Shown: piece by piece, positions 1 through 6,995 of the stretch
Numbering within the stretch: the stretch's first letter is position 1
How the letters are laid out: every line of letters begins with the position of its first letter
Assembly (NCBI GenBank): GCA_003541875.1
Contig: DPLS01000165.1
Location: 1-8,406, forward strand
From: Bacteroidota bacterium
GTDB taxonomy: Bacteria; Bacteroidota; Ignavibacteria; UBA10030; UBA6906
DNA: 8,406 nucleotides
Direction: 5' to 3'
The notes under the pieces: model-generated
Database searches by the model: none
Seen by the model: only the letters and a program-made list of their open reading frames with translations
What the model was told of the DNA's origin: nothing
Made by a program: the position numbers and the translations under genes

Positions 1-2
1 GG

Positions 3-848
3 GAAATGAAGGCAAGGTTATCGATCGTCTCACAGGAGCGAATCACAGACGAGTTTCTCAAGACACTTAGGACCCCAAAACCGTCAGTCGGGTTGCGACT
101 CATGTTCGAGACTGGAGTATTGGGGGTTGTGTTTCCCGAAATTGCCGAGATGGCGGGAGTCGACCAGAGGAGGGACCACCACCACAAGGATGTCTTTCTA
201 CATACATGCACCGTTATTGACAACATTGCTCAAACAACGGACAACGTGTGGTTGAGGTTCGTCGCTCTCGTGCACGATATCGCGAAACCGCGGACGAAGG
301 CATTCAAGGAGGGGATTGGCTGGACATTCCACGGCCATGAAGAGCTGGGTGCCCGAATGATGAAAGGCATATTCAAGAAACTCAAGCTCCCGATGGATCC
401 CTTCCCGTATGTTGAGAAGCTTGTGCGCTTGCATTTGCGACCCATGGTGCTTGTTGATGACATCGTAACCGATTCTGCTGTCCGTCGACTCGTCTTTGAG
501 ACGGGCAACGACATTGATGACCTGATGAAGCTGTGCCGGGCAGACATCACGTCCAAGAATCCAAAGCTTGTTGAGCGCTACCTCCGCAATTATGATGTTG
601 TCATGCAGAAGATCGTGGAGGTAGAGGAAAAGGATCGACTGCGGAACTGGCAGCCACCTGTGATGGGGGAAGAGATCATGGCGGTGTGTGGTATCCAGCC
701 TGGCAAGAAGGTGGGGGACCTGAAGCACGCGATTGAGGAAGCCATACTCGATGGGAAGATACCGAACGACCATGATGCTGCGCTTCAGTATCTGCTCAAA
801 ATAAGGGACACAATCATCAGTCGAGAGCCCACCGCGGAAGACCGATAA
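3..848 (+). CDS. cca: CCA tRNA nucleotidyltransferase (HD-domain type), C-terminal part, 5' truncated by the window edge
   Basis: CCA-adding enzymes add or repair the 3'-terminal CCA of tRNAs in the cytoplasm. The reading frame is open back to the window edge. The first ATG (base 6) is probably an internal Met, because the family has an N-terminal nucleotidyltransferase domain that is missing here and is usually well over 400 residues long. Numbering from that Met, residues 6-45 (SIVSQERITDE, then a VFPEI segment) resemble the RNA-binding neck. Residues 58-181 form an HD domain: H59/H60 and H66, the HD pair H90-D91 in LVHDIAKP, H109 and H111 in TFHGHE, H143, and D180 in LCRADITSKN. The tail (181-280) is helical and charged. 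The gene ends 204 bases before the efflux operon and has no evident functional link with it. An HD-domain poly(A) polymerase-like protein is the alternative; the LCRADITSKN style favours the tRNA enzyme. Confidence 0.86.
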   Translation, partial: EMKARLSIVSQERITDEFLKTLRTPKPSVGLRLMFETGVLGVVFPEIAEMAGVDQRRDHHHKDVFLHTCTVIDNIAQTTDNVWLRFVALVHDIAKPRTKAFKEGIGWTFHGHEELGARMMKGIFKKLKLPMDPFPYVEKLVRLHLRPMVLVDDIVTDSAVRRLVFETGNDIDDLMKLCRADITSKNPKLVERYLRNYDVVMQKIVEVEEKDRLRNWQPPVMGEEIMAVCGIQPGKKVGDLKHAIEEAILDGKIPNDHDAALQYLLKIRDTIISREPTAEDR

Positions 849-909
849 TCAGTGTTTCTGGTCGAATTTTAGCGTGTTGGTATGAAACTTTTCCTCCAGA
901 AAGAACGTC

Positions 910-917
910 TATGTTTG
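910..917 (+). promoter_or_regulatory. Possible Bacteroidota-type -7 promoter box (TATGTTTG) upstream of the efflux operon
   Basis: TATGTTTG fits the TAnnTTTG -7 element known from Bacteroidota promoters. It lies in the only sizeable gap before the operon, about 135 bases upstream of the channel gene start. I see no exact TTTG -33 partner at the usual distance, only a TTTT at 889-892. The host phylum is itself inferred, so this is a weak candidate. A sigma70-style alternative, TTTAAT at 941-946, lacks a good -35 partner. Confidence 0.2.
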
Positions 918-1042
918 TAGCAAGCAGCTGATTGTCGTTATTTAATCCCCTCTGCTGGCCCCGTTGGAGTTTTGGGTGCCGTCAAGGAACAAGTCAAAGT
1001 AGGATCGCCGTTGAACCAGACGGCAGAGATATCACATCAATC

Positions 1043-1046
1043 GGAG
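1043..1046 (+). promoter_or_regulatory. Ribosome binding site that fixes the start of the TolC-family gene
   Basis: GGAG lies 6 bases before the ATG at 1053. This supports 1053 over the upstream in-frame TTG at 972, which would add 27 residues in front of an otherwise well-formed signal peptide. Confidence 0.7.
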
Positions 1047-1052
1047 TATCCC

Positions 1053-2396
1053 ATGCGATTCAAGAAACACACCATCCTCACAATCGCAGTCTTGCAGGCC
1101 ACGTTGGCGTACGGTCAGGTCAAGACCATCAGCCTTGACCAAGCCAGACAAATTGCACTCGAACGAAATCTGGCTGTGTCCCAGGCTCAGAACAATGTTG
1201 AAGCCGCCCAGGCGTCCGTTCTCGCCGCCACAGGCAGCTACCTGCCCACACTCTCTGCTTCGATGACCTGGGATAGATCTCAGACGGATTCGAAGAACCT
1301 GTACATTGATCAGATCTCGAACACCATCAAGCCAATAGGACTCAGCACGGCTACCCGGCTTCAAACGGGTGCCACCCTCGACTACACGCTTTTTAATGGG
1401 TTCGGCCGGGAGGGAAACAGGAAGCGGGCTTCAGCAAGATCGGTTGCAAGTGAACAAACGGCAGCACGCACACGCCAGGATATCGTGTTTCTGGTCGAAA
1501 GTGAATACCTGGATGTGTTGCGGAATGGGCAGTTGGTGAAGGTAAGCGAAGAAAATTTGAAACGGGATAATCGTCAGCTTGAACGGATTACGGAATCGAA
1601 CCGAGTTGGTGCTCTTTCGCTCGCCGACGTGTATCGTCAGCAGTCGCAGGTTGCAGCCGATGAACTCAACCTGATCACCGCCCAGAACAACTATGACAAA
1701 GCGAAGGCCGACCTGGTGTCGTTAATGGGACTGGATGTCTCGGAAGACTACACGATCGCCGATCCTGCGATCTCAACCGAAATTGCTCAGTCGGAATTGG
1801 ACTCTTCGATGTCGCAGTACAGAAACTTCAGGGAACTGTCCGAAAGAGCAGTTGCTCACCGTCCGGACTATCAAGCGGCAACAGAGTCGTTCAATGCAGC
1901 GGATGCTGACGTAACGAGCGCACGCAGTGGGTATTTCCCCTCCATCGGGGCAAGAGCTGGTTATGGTTTGAATGGGGAAGCGTTTTCTTCGCTCAAAAAC
2001 ACCAAGGTATTCAATCTGGGGTTATGGTTGCAGTGGAACATCTTCGACGGTTTTGGAACCAACCAGAAATTGGAGGCGGCGCAGATCGAGAAGAGGAATG
2101 CGGAATTATCTCTGCAACAAAGCCAGCGTAACATCAACGTTGAGATCAAGAAAGCCCTTCTCGATCTTGATGCGGCCAGAAAGCTTTACGAGGTGAGCCA
2201 AAAAGGAGTAGTCTCTGCGACCCAGGACTACAAGATCGCTGAGGAAAGATACAATCTAGGAGCAGGTACGTTGCTCGACCTGCTTACGGCAAGCGCAAAC
2301 CTTGTTAACGCGCAAGCAAACAAAGTGAATGCATCGTACGGATTTGTTACCTCGAAACGAAACGTGGAGTACGCTCTCGGAGAACGTACCTACTAA
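1053..2396 (+). CDS. TolC-family outer-membrane efflux channel protein
   Basis: This 447-residue protein is the likely outer-membrane exit duct of the tripartite pump encoded downstream; TolC proteins trimerise into a beta-barrel plus a long periplasmic alpha-helical tunnel. Residues 1-22 are a signal peptide: basic MRFKKH, a hydrophobic ILTIAVLQATLA core, then AYGQ as likely cleavage region. The mature part shows the two-fold repeat of the OEP family. Each half has a helix of the ARQIALERN/AVAHRPDYQAA kind, then a strand motif (SYLPTLSAS at 62-70, GYFPSIGARAGY at 293-304), then a turn motif (LFNGFGR at 113-119, IFDGFGTNQ at 330-338), then long Ala/Gln/Glu-rich helices. RYNLGAGTLLDLLTA (399-413) is a typical second-half motif. 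Length matches the family. It leads the operon, 65 bases before the adaptor. Substrate specificity cannot be inferred from it. Confidence 0.93.
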   Translation: MRFKKHTILTIAVLQATLAYGQVKTISLDQARQIALERNLAVSQAQNNVEAAQASVLAATGSYLPTLSASMTWDRSQTDSKNLYIDQISNTIKPIGLSTATRLQTGATLDYTLFNGFGREGNRKRASARSVASEQTAARTRQDIVFLVESEYLDVLRNGQLVKVSEENLKRDNRQLERITESNRVGALSLADVYRQQSQVAADELNLITAQNNYDKAKADLVSLMGLDVSEDYTIADPAISTEIAQSELDSSMSQYRNFRELSERAVAHRPDYQAATESFNAADADVTSARSGYFPSIGARAGYGLNGEAFSSLKNTKVFNLGLWLQWNIFDGFGTNQKLEAAQIEKRNAELSLQQSQRNINVEIKKALLDLDAARKLYEVSQKGVVSATQDYKIAEERYNLGAGTLLDLLTASANLVNAQANKVNASYGFVTSKRNVEYALGERTY

Positions 2397-2415
2397 GAGA
2401 GTATCCAGCTACTGC

Positions 2416-2434
2416 GGCCAGCCTGGGGCTGACC
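2416..2434 (+). other. Small GC-rich hairpin between channel and adaptor genes
   Basis: GGCCAGCC (2416-2423) pairs with GGCTGACC (2427-2434) around a 3-base loop, with 7 of 8 pairs and one C/A mismatch. No T-run follows, so it is not a standard intrinsic terminator. It could be an mRNA processing or stabilising stem between two operon genes, or chance. Confidence 0.25.
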
Positions 2435-2447
2435 GAGAACATCATAT

Positions 2448-2453
2448 AAGGAG
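2448..2453 (+). promoter_or_regulatory. Ribosome binding site that fixes the start of the adaptor gene
   Basis: AAGGAG is a strong Shine-Dalgarno match, 8 bases before the ATG at 2462. It overlaps the in-frame GTG at 2453, so that GTG cannot be its start codon; the ATG is the better start. Confidence 0.75.
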
Positions 2454-2461
2454 TGAAAGAA

Positions 2462-3736
2462 ATGGCTACCAACGGAAAGAAGTCGAAGAAGAAAAAAGTC
2501 ATCATCTTTTCCGTCATTGGGGTTGTGCTCATTGCGCTCGGCCTGATCCTCTTTCTCGGGAGCAAGAAAGAGCCTGTCCTGCCGGTCCAGGTTGAGAAGG
2601 TCGCCCGCCATACCATAACTCAAGTGGTGACGGCAACCGGGAAGATCCAGCCTGAGGTGCAGGTGAAAATCTCTCCGGAGGTCAGCGGCGAGATTGTGGC
2701 GTTGCCCGTTAAAGAGGGGCAACGTGTGAAGAAGGGTGACCTTCTGATGAAAATCAAACCGGACGCGTATGTCGCTCAACGCGACCAATATTCAGCGGTC
2801 CTTCTGCAGAGCAAGGCAAATCTTACAAAGTACGAGTTGGATTATAAGCGCGTAGACAACCTGTATAAGAAAGGCATGGTCTCGGAGGCAGAGTATGAGC
2901 AGTCACATGCCCTCTACGAGAGCAGTAGGGCCGAATATGCCCGCGCAAAGGCGTCGTTGGATCAGGCAGAGGAGTCTTTGAGGAAGACGACGATCTTCTC
3001 GCCGATGGAGGGTACTGTCAGTCAGTTGAACTCCGAGCTGGGCGAGCGTGTTCTGGGGACGGCACAATTTCAGGGCACCGACGTCATGACTATTGCCGAC
3101 TTGTCGCGAATGGAAGCGAGGGTTGATGTGAGTGAAAACGATGTCATTCTCGTCTCAGTTGGCGATACGGCACGGGTCTCGATTGACGCGTTCCCTGATC
3201 GGAAGGTAAACGCGATGGTCTATGAGATCGCAAACACCGCAAAGTCAAAGGGATTGGGAACGCAGGAGGAAGTGACGAACTTCGAAGTGAAGATGAGGGT
3301 GATTGACAAAAGCGTTCAGCTCAGACCCGGCATGTCGATGACTGCTGATGTCGAAACAGAGACACGGCAGAATGTGCTTGCTGTACCTATTCAGAGTGTG
3401 ACTGCGCGGGCTCCAAAAACTGAGATGAAAGAAGGTAGCACCGACGGCCAATCGGGGACCTTCATAACGGCAAGCGCTGGTCCGAAAGCGCGAGCCGAGA
3501 ATAAGCCGAAAGAGATAGTGTTCGTTGTCGAGAACAGTCAGGCAAAGGCGGTGCCCGTGAAACGCGGAATCAGCGACGGAGCGTTTATCGAGATTATCGA
3601 GGGCGTTGGTGAAGGTGCCGAAGTAGTATCCGGCAGCTACAAGGCCATCAACCGCGAGCTTGAGGATGGAGCGAAGGTGAAGATTGAGGAACAGAAGAAG
3701 ATGGCAAACAAACCCGGCGCTCCAAGCAACGGATAG
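2462..3736 (+). CDS. HlyD/MacA-type periplasmic adaptor (membrane fusion protein) of the efflux pump
   Basis: This 424-residue protein should bridge the inner-membrane permease to the TolC channel across the periplasm. A lysine-rich cytoplasmic start (KKSKKKK, residues 6-12) precedes one membrane anchor (about 13-33); there is no lipobox cysteine. Residues 65-100 form the first half of a lipoyl-like domain (VSGEIVALPVKEGQRVKKGDLLMKIKP). Residues 101-178 are an alpha-helical hairpin, and 179-215 the second lipoyl half (FSPMEGTVSQL). Then come a beta-barrel domain (about 216-315, with LRPGMSMTADV) and a membrane-proximal domain (350-408, with VPVKRGISDGAFIEIIEGV and GDGA-like ends). R130-x3-L134-x6-S141 matches the spacing of the RLS motif by which AcrA/MacA-type adaptors contact TolC. 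A polar, low-complexity insert lies at about 317-350. The gene sits 42 bases before the ATPase, in MacA-MacB order. Assignment to the family is firm; naming it MacA proper is not. Confidence 0.92.
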   Translation: MATNGKKSKKKKVIIFSVIGVVLIALGLILFLGSKKEPVLPVQVEKVARHTITQVVTATGKIQPEVQVKISPEVSGEIVALPVKEGQRVKKGDLLMKIKPDAYVAQRDQYSAVLLQSKANLTKYELDYKRVDNLYKKGMVSEAEYEQSHALYESSRAEYARAKASLDQAEESLRKTTIFSPMEGTVSQLNSELGERVLGTAQFQGTDVMTIADLSRMEARVDVSENDVILVSVGDTARVSIDAFPDRKVNAMVYEIANTAKSKGLGTQEEVTNFEVKMRVIDKSVQLRPGMSMTADVETETRQNVLAVPIQSVTARAPKTEMKEGSTDGQSGTFITASAGPKARAENKPKEIVFVVENSQAKAVPVKRGISDGAFIEIIEGVGEGAEVVSGSYKAINRELEDGAKVKIEEQKKMANKPGAPSNG

Positions 3737-3778
3737 TTTCGCGGTCAGCAACGACATCCACTCTAGCAAAGGCATGAC

Positions 3779-4504
3779 ATGAGCACGATGATTGAACTGA
3801 AGAACATCACCAAGATGTATGACATGGGCGGGGCCGAGGAAGTGCATGCTCTCCAGGGCGTTTCGGTCACCCTGCAGAAGAATGAATATGTGGCGATCAT
3901 GGGGCCGTCCGGGTCTGGTAAGTCCACGCTCATGAATATCATCGGATGTCTGGACACGCCAACCTCCGGCCAGTACATCTTCAACGGTGTGAATGTCAGC
4001 GAGATGAGTGATAATGAACTTGCGCGGGTGAGGAACAGGGAGATAGGTTTTGTATTTCAGACGTTCAATCTGCTGGCGCGTTCCGATGCTCTCCACAACG
4101 TCGAGCTTCCTTTGATTTATGCGGGCACGCCCGCAGCCGAGCGTCGACGCAAAGCAATGGAAACCCTTACGAGTGTCGGACTCGGCGATCGTGCGCGTCA
4201 CAAGCCAAACGAGCTTTCGGGAGGTCAGCGCCAGCGTGTTGCGGTTGCTCGTGCACTCGTAACATCTCCCTCCATTATCCTCGCCGACGAGCCGACAGGA
4301 AACCTTGACACGAAGACGGGTGAAGAGATCATGATCCTGCTTGAAGAACTCCACCGGCTGGGCAACACCATTATCTTGGTGACGCATGAAGCAGATATCG
4401 CGGAACATGCGCATCGTGTCATTCGCATTCGAGACGGAAAGGTGGAGAGCGACGAAAGTAACGGCCATCGCCGCACATATAAGACTGCTGCTCACGCGTC
4501 GTAA
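3779..4504 (+). CDS. MacB/LolD-type ABC transporter ATP-binding protein (stand-alone)
   Basis: This is the cytoplasmic ATPase that powers the permeases encoded next. The 241 residues are one complete nucleotide-binding domain: Walker [10 protein letters not shown] (42-50), Q-loop Q94 in FVFQTFNLL, signature [15 protein letters not shown] (146-160), Walker B IILADE (166-171) with catalytic E171, D-loop GNLD (174-177) and switch H203 in [14 protein letters not shown] and EPTGNLD are typical of the MacB/LolD/FtsE branch, whose partners are FtsX-type permeases rather than classical 12-helix exporters. The ATG at 3779 follows an AAAGG site by 6 bases; an in-frame ATG at 3788 is possible. In E. coli MacB this domain is fused to the permease; here it is separate, as in LolD or Bacillus YknY. 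The last 18 or so residues ([19 protein letters not shown]) are a polar tail outside the core fold. Confidence 0.95.
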   Translation: MSTMIELKNITKMYDMGGAEEVHALQGVSVTLQKNEYVAIMGPSGSGKSTLMNIIGCLDTPTSGQYIFNGVNVSEMSDNELARVRNREIGFVFQTFNLLARSDALHNVELPLIYAGTPAAERRRKAMETLTSVGLGDRARHKPNELSGGQRQRVAVARALVTSPSIILADEPTGNLDTKTGEEIMILLEELHRLGNTIILVTHEADIAEHAHRVIRIRDGKVESDESNGHRRTYKTAAHAS

Positions 4505-4519
4505 CAACGGGAGCATTGA

Positions 4520-5743
4520 ATGCACTTCCTGACAGAGTTGAAAGAAGGACTGTTGATTTCGTTCCGGGCAATCCGGGCGAACAAGATGCGATCGGTTCTC
4601 ACCACGCTTGGGATCGTCATCGGGATTGTCTCGGTCACGCTGATGTCGACCGCGATCGAAGGGGTGAACCGCGCCTTCGACAAAAGCGCCAAGGCGTTCG
4701 GGACCGACGTCCTGTATATTGAGAAATTCCCCTGGGTAAACTCGGAAGACTGGGCCAGCATCAGGAACCGACGTGACCTGAAAGCAAGTTACGCTGCTCA
4801 GATTGAGCGGAAATCGTCCTTTGCCGATGCAGTAGCCCCTGTGATGGCAACACGGCGTCCAGTAACATACCTTTCCAACACAATTGATGACGGTCTGGTA
4901 ACAGGAACGACCAGTGAATACTCCTCCGCAGCAGGAGTCACGGTTGAGGATGGAAGATTCTTCAATGCTGAAGAGTCAGGTGGTGGGAGGCCGGTCTGTG
5001 CAATTGGGGCGACTGTTGCGGAAAACCTCTTCCCCAAGGAGGATCCCATCGGCAAGACACTGCGGGTTGCCGGGCATCCATTCACCGTGGTCGGCGTGTT
5101 TGAGAAGCAAGGCGGGCTGTTTGGTGAGTTCACTTCTGATACTCGGATTTATGTCCCGCTCGTTGCGTTTCAGAGCTTCTTTGGCGGACGTCGATACGTG
5201 ACGATTCAAGTGAAGGTAAGCGACATCAAGCGGATGGAGGATGCGAAGATTGAACTTGAAGGCGTCATGCGGACGATTCGGAATATTCTGCCGGGCAAAG
5301 CAAACGACTTCAACATCAACCAGCAAGAGATACTCACCCAGACGTTTGCTCCCATCAGCCTGGTGATTGCATCGATAGGTCTCTTTATTACCGGTCTCTC
5401 TCTCTTTGTTGGCGGGATTGGGATCATGAATATTATGTTCGTGTCTGTTACCGAGCGGACAAAAGAGATCGGGATACGCAAGGCGATTGGCGCACCACGC
5501 AGGTCAATCCTGATGCAGTTCCTTTCCGAATCCGCGGCACTGTGCTTAATGGGCGGGCTGATCGGATTGATCGTTTCCTATCCGTTAAGCTTGATCGTTG
5601 ATCAATTCCTTCCAACATCGATGCCGCTCTCGATCGTTTTCATCTCGATACTGATTTCGCTTACTGTTGGGGTAATTTCCGGATTCCTGCCGGCTTATCG
5701 TGCCGCTCGCATGGATCCTGTCGAGGCACTGCGCTATGAGTAA
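4520..5743 (+). CDS. MacB-type ABC permease 1 (FtsX domain plus periplasmic core domain)
   Basis: This 407-residue inner-membrane permease matches the permease half of MacB in size. TM1 is at about 24-44, after the conserved FRAIRANKMRSVLTTLGIVIG. Residues 45-275 are the large periplasmic domain (MacB_PCD type), including EDGRFF (143-148), LFPKEDPIGKTLRV (170-183) and FTVVGVF. TM2 is at about 279-308; the FtsX motif GIGIMNIMFVSVTERTKEIG (299-318) and RKAIGA follow, then TM3 (about 337-360) and TM4 (about 369-391). The protein ends in DPVEALRYE. Start ATG 4520 follows CGGGAG by 6 bases and lies 15 bases after the ATPase stop, so the two are surely co-transcribed. It differs clearly from permeases 2 and 3 in the periplasmic domain (for example GTDVLYIEKFP against GANTFQIQKFP), so it is the outgroup of the three. 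Substrate unknown. Confidence 0.93.
   Translation: MHFLTELKEGLLISFRAIRANKMRSVLTTLGIVIGIVSVTLMSTAIEGVNRAFDKSAKAFGTDVLYIEKFPWVNSEDWASIRNRRDLKASYAAQIERKSSFADAVAPVMATRRPVTYLSNTIDDGLVTGTTSEYSSAAGVTVEDGRFFNAEESGGGRPVCAIGATVAENLFPKEDPIGKTLRVAGHPFTVVGVFEKQGGLFGEFTSDTRIYVPLVAFQSFFGGRRYVTIQVKVSDIKRMEDAKIELEGVMRTIRNILPGKANDFNINQQEILTQTFAPISLVIASIGLFITGLSLFVGGIGIMNIMFVSVTERTKEIGIRKAIGAPRRSILMQFLSESAALCLMGGLIGLIVSYPLSLIVDQFLPTSMPLSIVFISILISLTVGVISGFLPAYRAARMDPVEALRYE
5723..5743 (+). promoter_or_regulatory. Translational coupling site between permeases 1 and 2
   Basis: The end of permease 1 reads TATGAGTAA. The ATG at 5736 inside it starts permease 2, and the TAA at 5741 stops permease 1, an 8-base overlap in another frame. 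GAGG at 5723-5726, part of the Glu-Ala codons of the EALRYE motif, lies 9 bases before the ATG and can serve as Shine-Dalgarno. The in-frame GTG at 5700 is a less likely start. Confidence 0.65.
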
Positions 5744-6995
5744 AGCTCTGCTTACATTGGCGGGCCTGCGTGAGAGCCTGGCCATGGCACTGAATGCTGT
5801 TCGAACGAACAAGCTTCGTTCGGTCCTCACGTTGCTTGGCATTGTGGTTGGCATTTTCTCCATCATCTCCGTCATGACAGCGATGGGCGTGTTGCGCAAT
5901 AGCATCGAAGTGGGGCTGAACCAACTTGGTGCCAACACGTTTCAAATCCAGAAATTCCCCGTCATCATTGGGAATGACCACAATGTGCGAAGAAGACTTC
6001 GAAACAGAAAAGACATCACATATGAGCAGGCACTCGCCGTCCGTGAAAAAGCAACGCTCGCTCAGGCGGTAGGGATCGAAGTCTGGGATTTTGGCAAGAT
6101 TGTGTGGTGGAAAGGACAGCGCACAAACCCCAACATCGTCATCTTCGGGGAGAATATGGACGGGATCGCCACCAACAATTGGGTGGTGGAAAATGGCCGG
6201 AGCTTTACGGCGCAAGACATGGATCTCTCGAAGCCGGTTGCTACCATTGGCAAGGTGGTTGCGGACAAGCTCTTCCCGCCCAGTGTGAATCCTGTCGGCG
6301 AAACCATCCGCATCGATGGTAACCTCTACGAAGTCATCGGCGTCTATGCTACGAAGGGAGATGTTCTCGGTGGCAACAACGACAATTTCGTTGTTATTCC
6401 CATTGAGAAGTACTTCGAGAAGTACGGCAAGTCTGGCAGAAGCGTGAACATCATGGTGCAGGCGTTGAGCAGGGAGGTGGTCGATGAAGCCGTTGAACAG
6501 GCGCGCGGGATTCTGCGGATTGCACGGAACGTGCCCCCGGGCTCCGAAGACGACTTTGCGTGGTTCTCCAATGATTCCGTAGTCCGTCAGTTTGATGACT
6601 TCACGGAGTATCTTCGCCTCGGCGTGCTTCTCGTCAGCTCTATTGCCTTGCTGGCCGCCGGAGTGGGCATCATGAACATCATGCTCGTATCCGTGACAGA
6701 ACGAACGCGTGAGATTGGAATTCGCAAAGCCATCGGGGCTCAGCAACGGGACGTGCTCTCTCAGTTCATCATGGAGGCTGTCATTCTCTGCGAGATTGGT
6801 GGGCTCATCGGAATCGTCCTCGGTATCATCGGCGGCAACGTTGTCGGCATTTTGATGGATATCCCCGCTGTTATTCCATGGGAATGGGTGGGCATTGGCG
6901 TCATGGTCTGTACTGTGGTAGGTTTGGTTTTTGGTGTGTACCCTGCCTGGAAAGCCTCGGCGTTGGATCCCATTGAAGCCCTCCGGTATGAGTAA
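5736..6995 (+). CDS. MacB-type ABC permease 2 (FtsX domain plus periplasmic core domain)
   Basis: This 419-residue inner-membrane permease is a paralogue of its downstream neighbour. The N-terminal cytoplasmic helix (ESLAMALNAVRTNKLRS, 13-29) leads into TM1 (about 30-50, LTLLGIVVGIFSIISVMTAM). The periplasmic domain spans about 52-290: GANTFQIQKFP (65-75), RNRKDITYEQAL, a GQRTNPNI stretch, NPVGETIRIDG, YEVIGVYATKGDVLGG. TM2 is at about 294-317, followed by VSVTERTREIGIRKAIGA (318-335). TM3 is at about 345-374 and TM4 at about 384-404, and the protein ends DPIEALRYE. The start at 5736 gives MSKALL, in register with MSNRFF of the next gene, which supports this choice over GTG 5700. It is about 66% identical, without gaps, to permease 3 over residues 1-360 by hand count. 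It lacks its own ATPase domain and presumably shares the one encoded at 3779-4504. Confidence 0.92.
   Translation: MSKALLTLAGLRESLAMALNAVRTNKLRSVLTLLGIVVGIFSIISVMTAMGVLRNSIEVGLNQLGANTFQIQKFPVIIGNDHNVRRRLRNRKDITYEQALAVREKATLAQAVGIEVWDFGKIVWWKGQRTNPNIVIFGENMDGIATNNWVVENGRSFTAQDMDLSKPVATIGKVVADKLFPPSVNPVGETIRIDGNLYEVIGVYATKGDVLGGNNDNFVVIPIEKYFEKYGKSGRSVNIMVQALSREVVDEAVEQARGILRIARNVPPGSEDDFAWFSNDSVVRQFDDFTEYLRLGVLLVSSIALLAAGVGIMNIMLVSVTERTREIGIRKAIGAQQRDVLSQFIMEAVILCEIGGLIGIVLGIIGGNVVGILMDIPAVIPWEWVGIGVMVCTVVGLVFGVYPAWKASALDPIEALRYE
6975..6995 (+). promoter_or_regulatory. Translational coupling site between permeases 2 and 3
   Basis: The same TATGAGTAA overlap recurs here: ATG at 6988 starts permease 3, TAA at 6993 ends permease 2. 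GAAG at 6975-6978, in the Glu-Ala codons of the C-terminal motif, lies 9 bases before the ATG. It is a weaker Shine-Dalgarno match than at the previous junction, so initiation probably depends more on ribosomes finishing permease 2. Confidence 0.6.

Noticed and set aside
855..902. TTTCTGG / CCAGAAA inverted repeat after the tRNA nucleotidyltransferase gene, considered as a terminator.
   Set aside because: The 7-base arms are separated by 34 bases, and no T-run follows. This is too weak to call a terminator.
1007..1024. GCCGT / ACGGC inverted repeat upstream of the channel gene, considered as a repressor operator.
   Set aside because: Only 5 paired bases around an 8-base loop, easily expected by chance, and no regulator gene is in the window.
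972..1052. Upstream TTG start for the TolC-family protein, adding 27 residues.
   Set aside because: The extension is hydrophilic and would bury the signal peptide; the ATG at 1053 has a properly spaced GGAG and starts directly with MRFKKH plus a hydrophobic core.
932..1138. Small plus-strand open frame overlapping the 5' end of the TolC-family gene.
   Set aside because: It has no ribosome binding site, overlaps the signal-peptide coding region in another frame, and gives no recognisable protein.
3245..4525. Long minus-strand open frame (426 codons) opposite the adaptor end and the ATPase.
   Set aside because: It overlaps two strongly supported plus-strand genes with clear motifs. The translation is Cys/His/Arg-rich, shows no domain, and looks like a codon-bias shadow.
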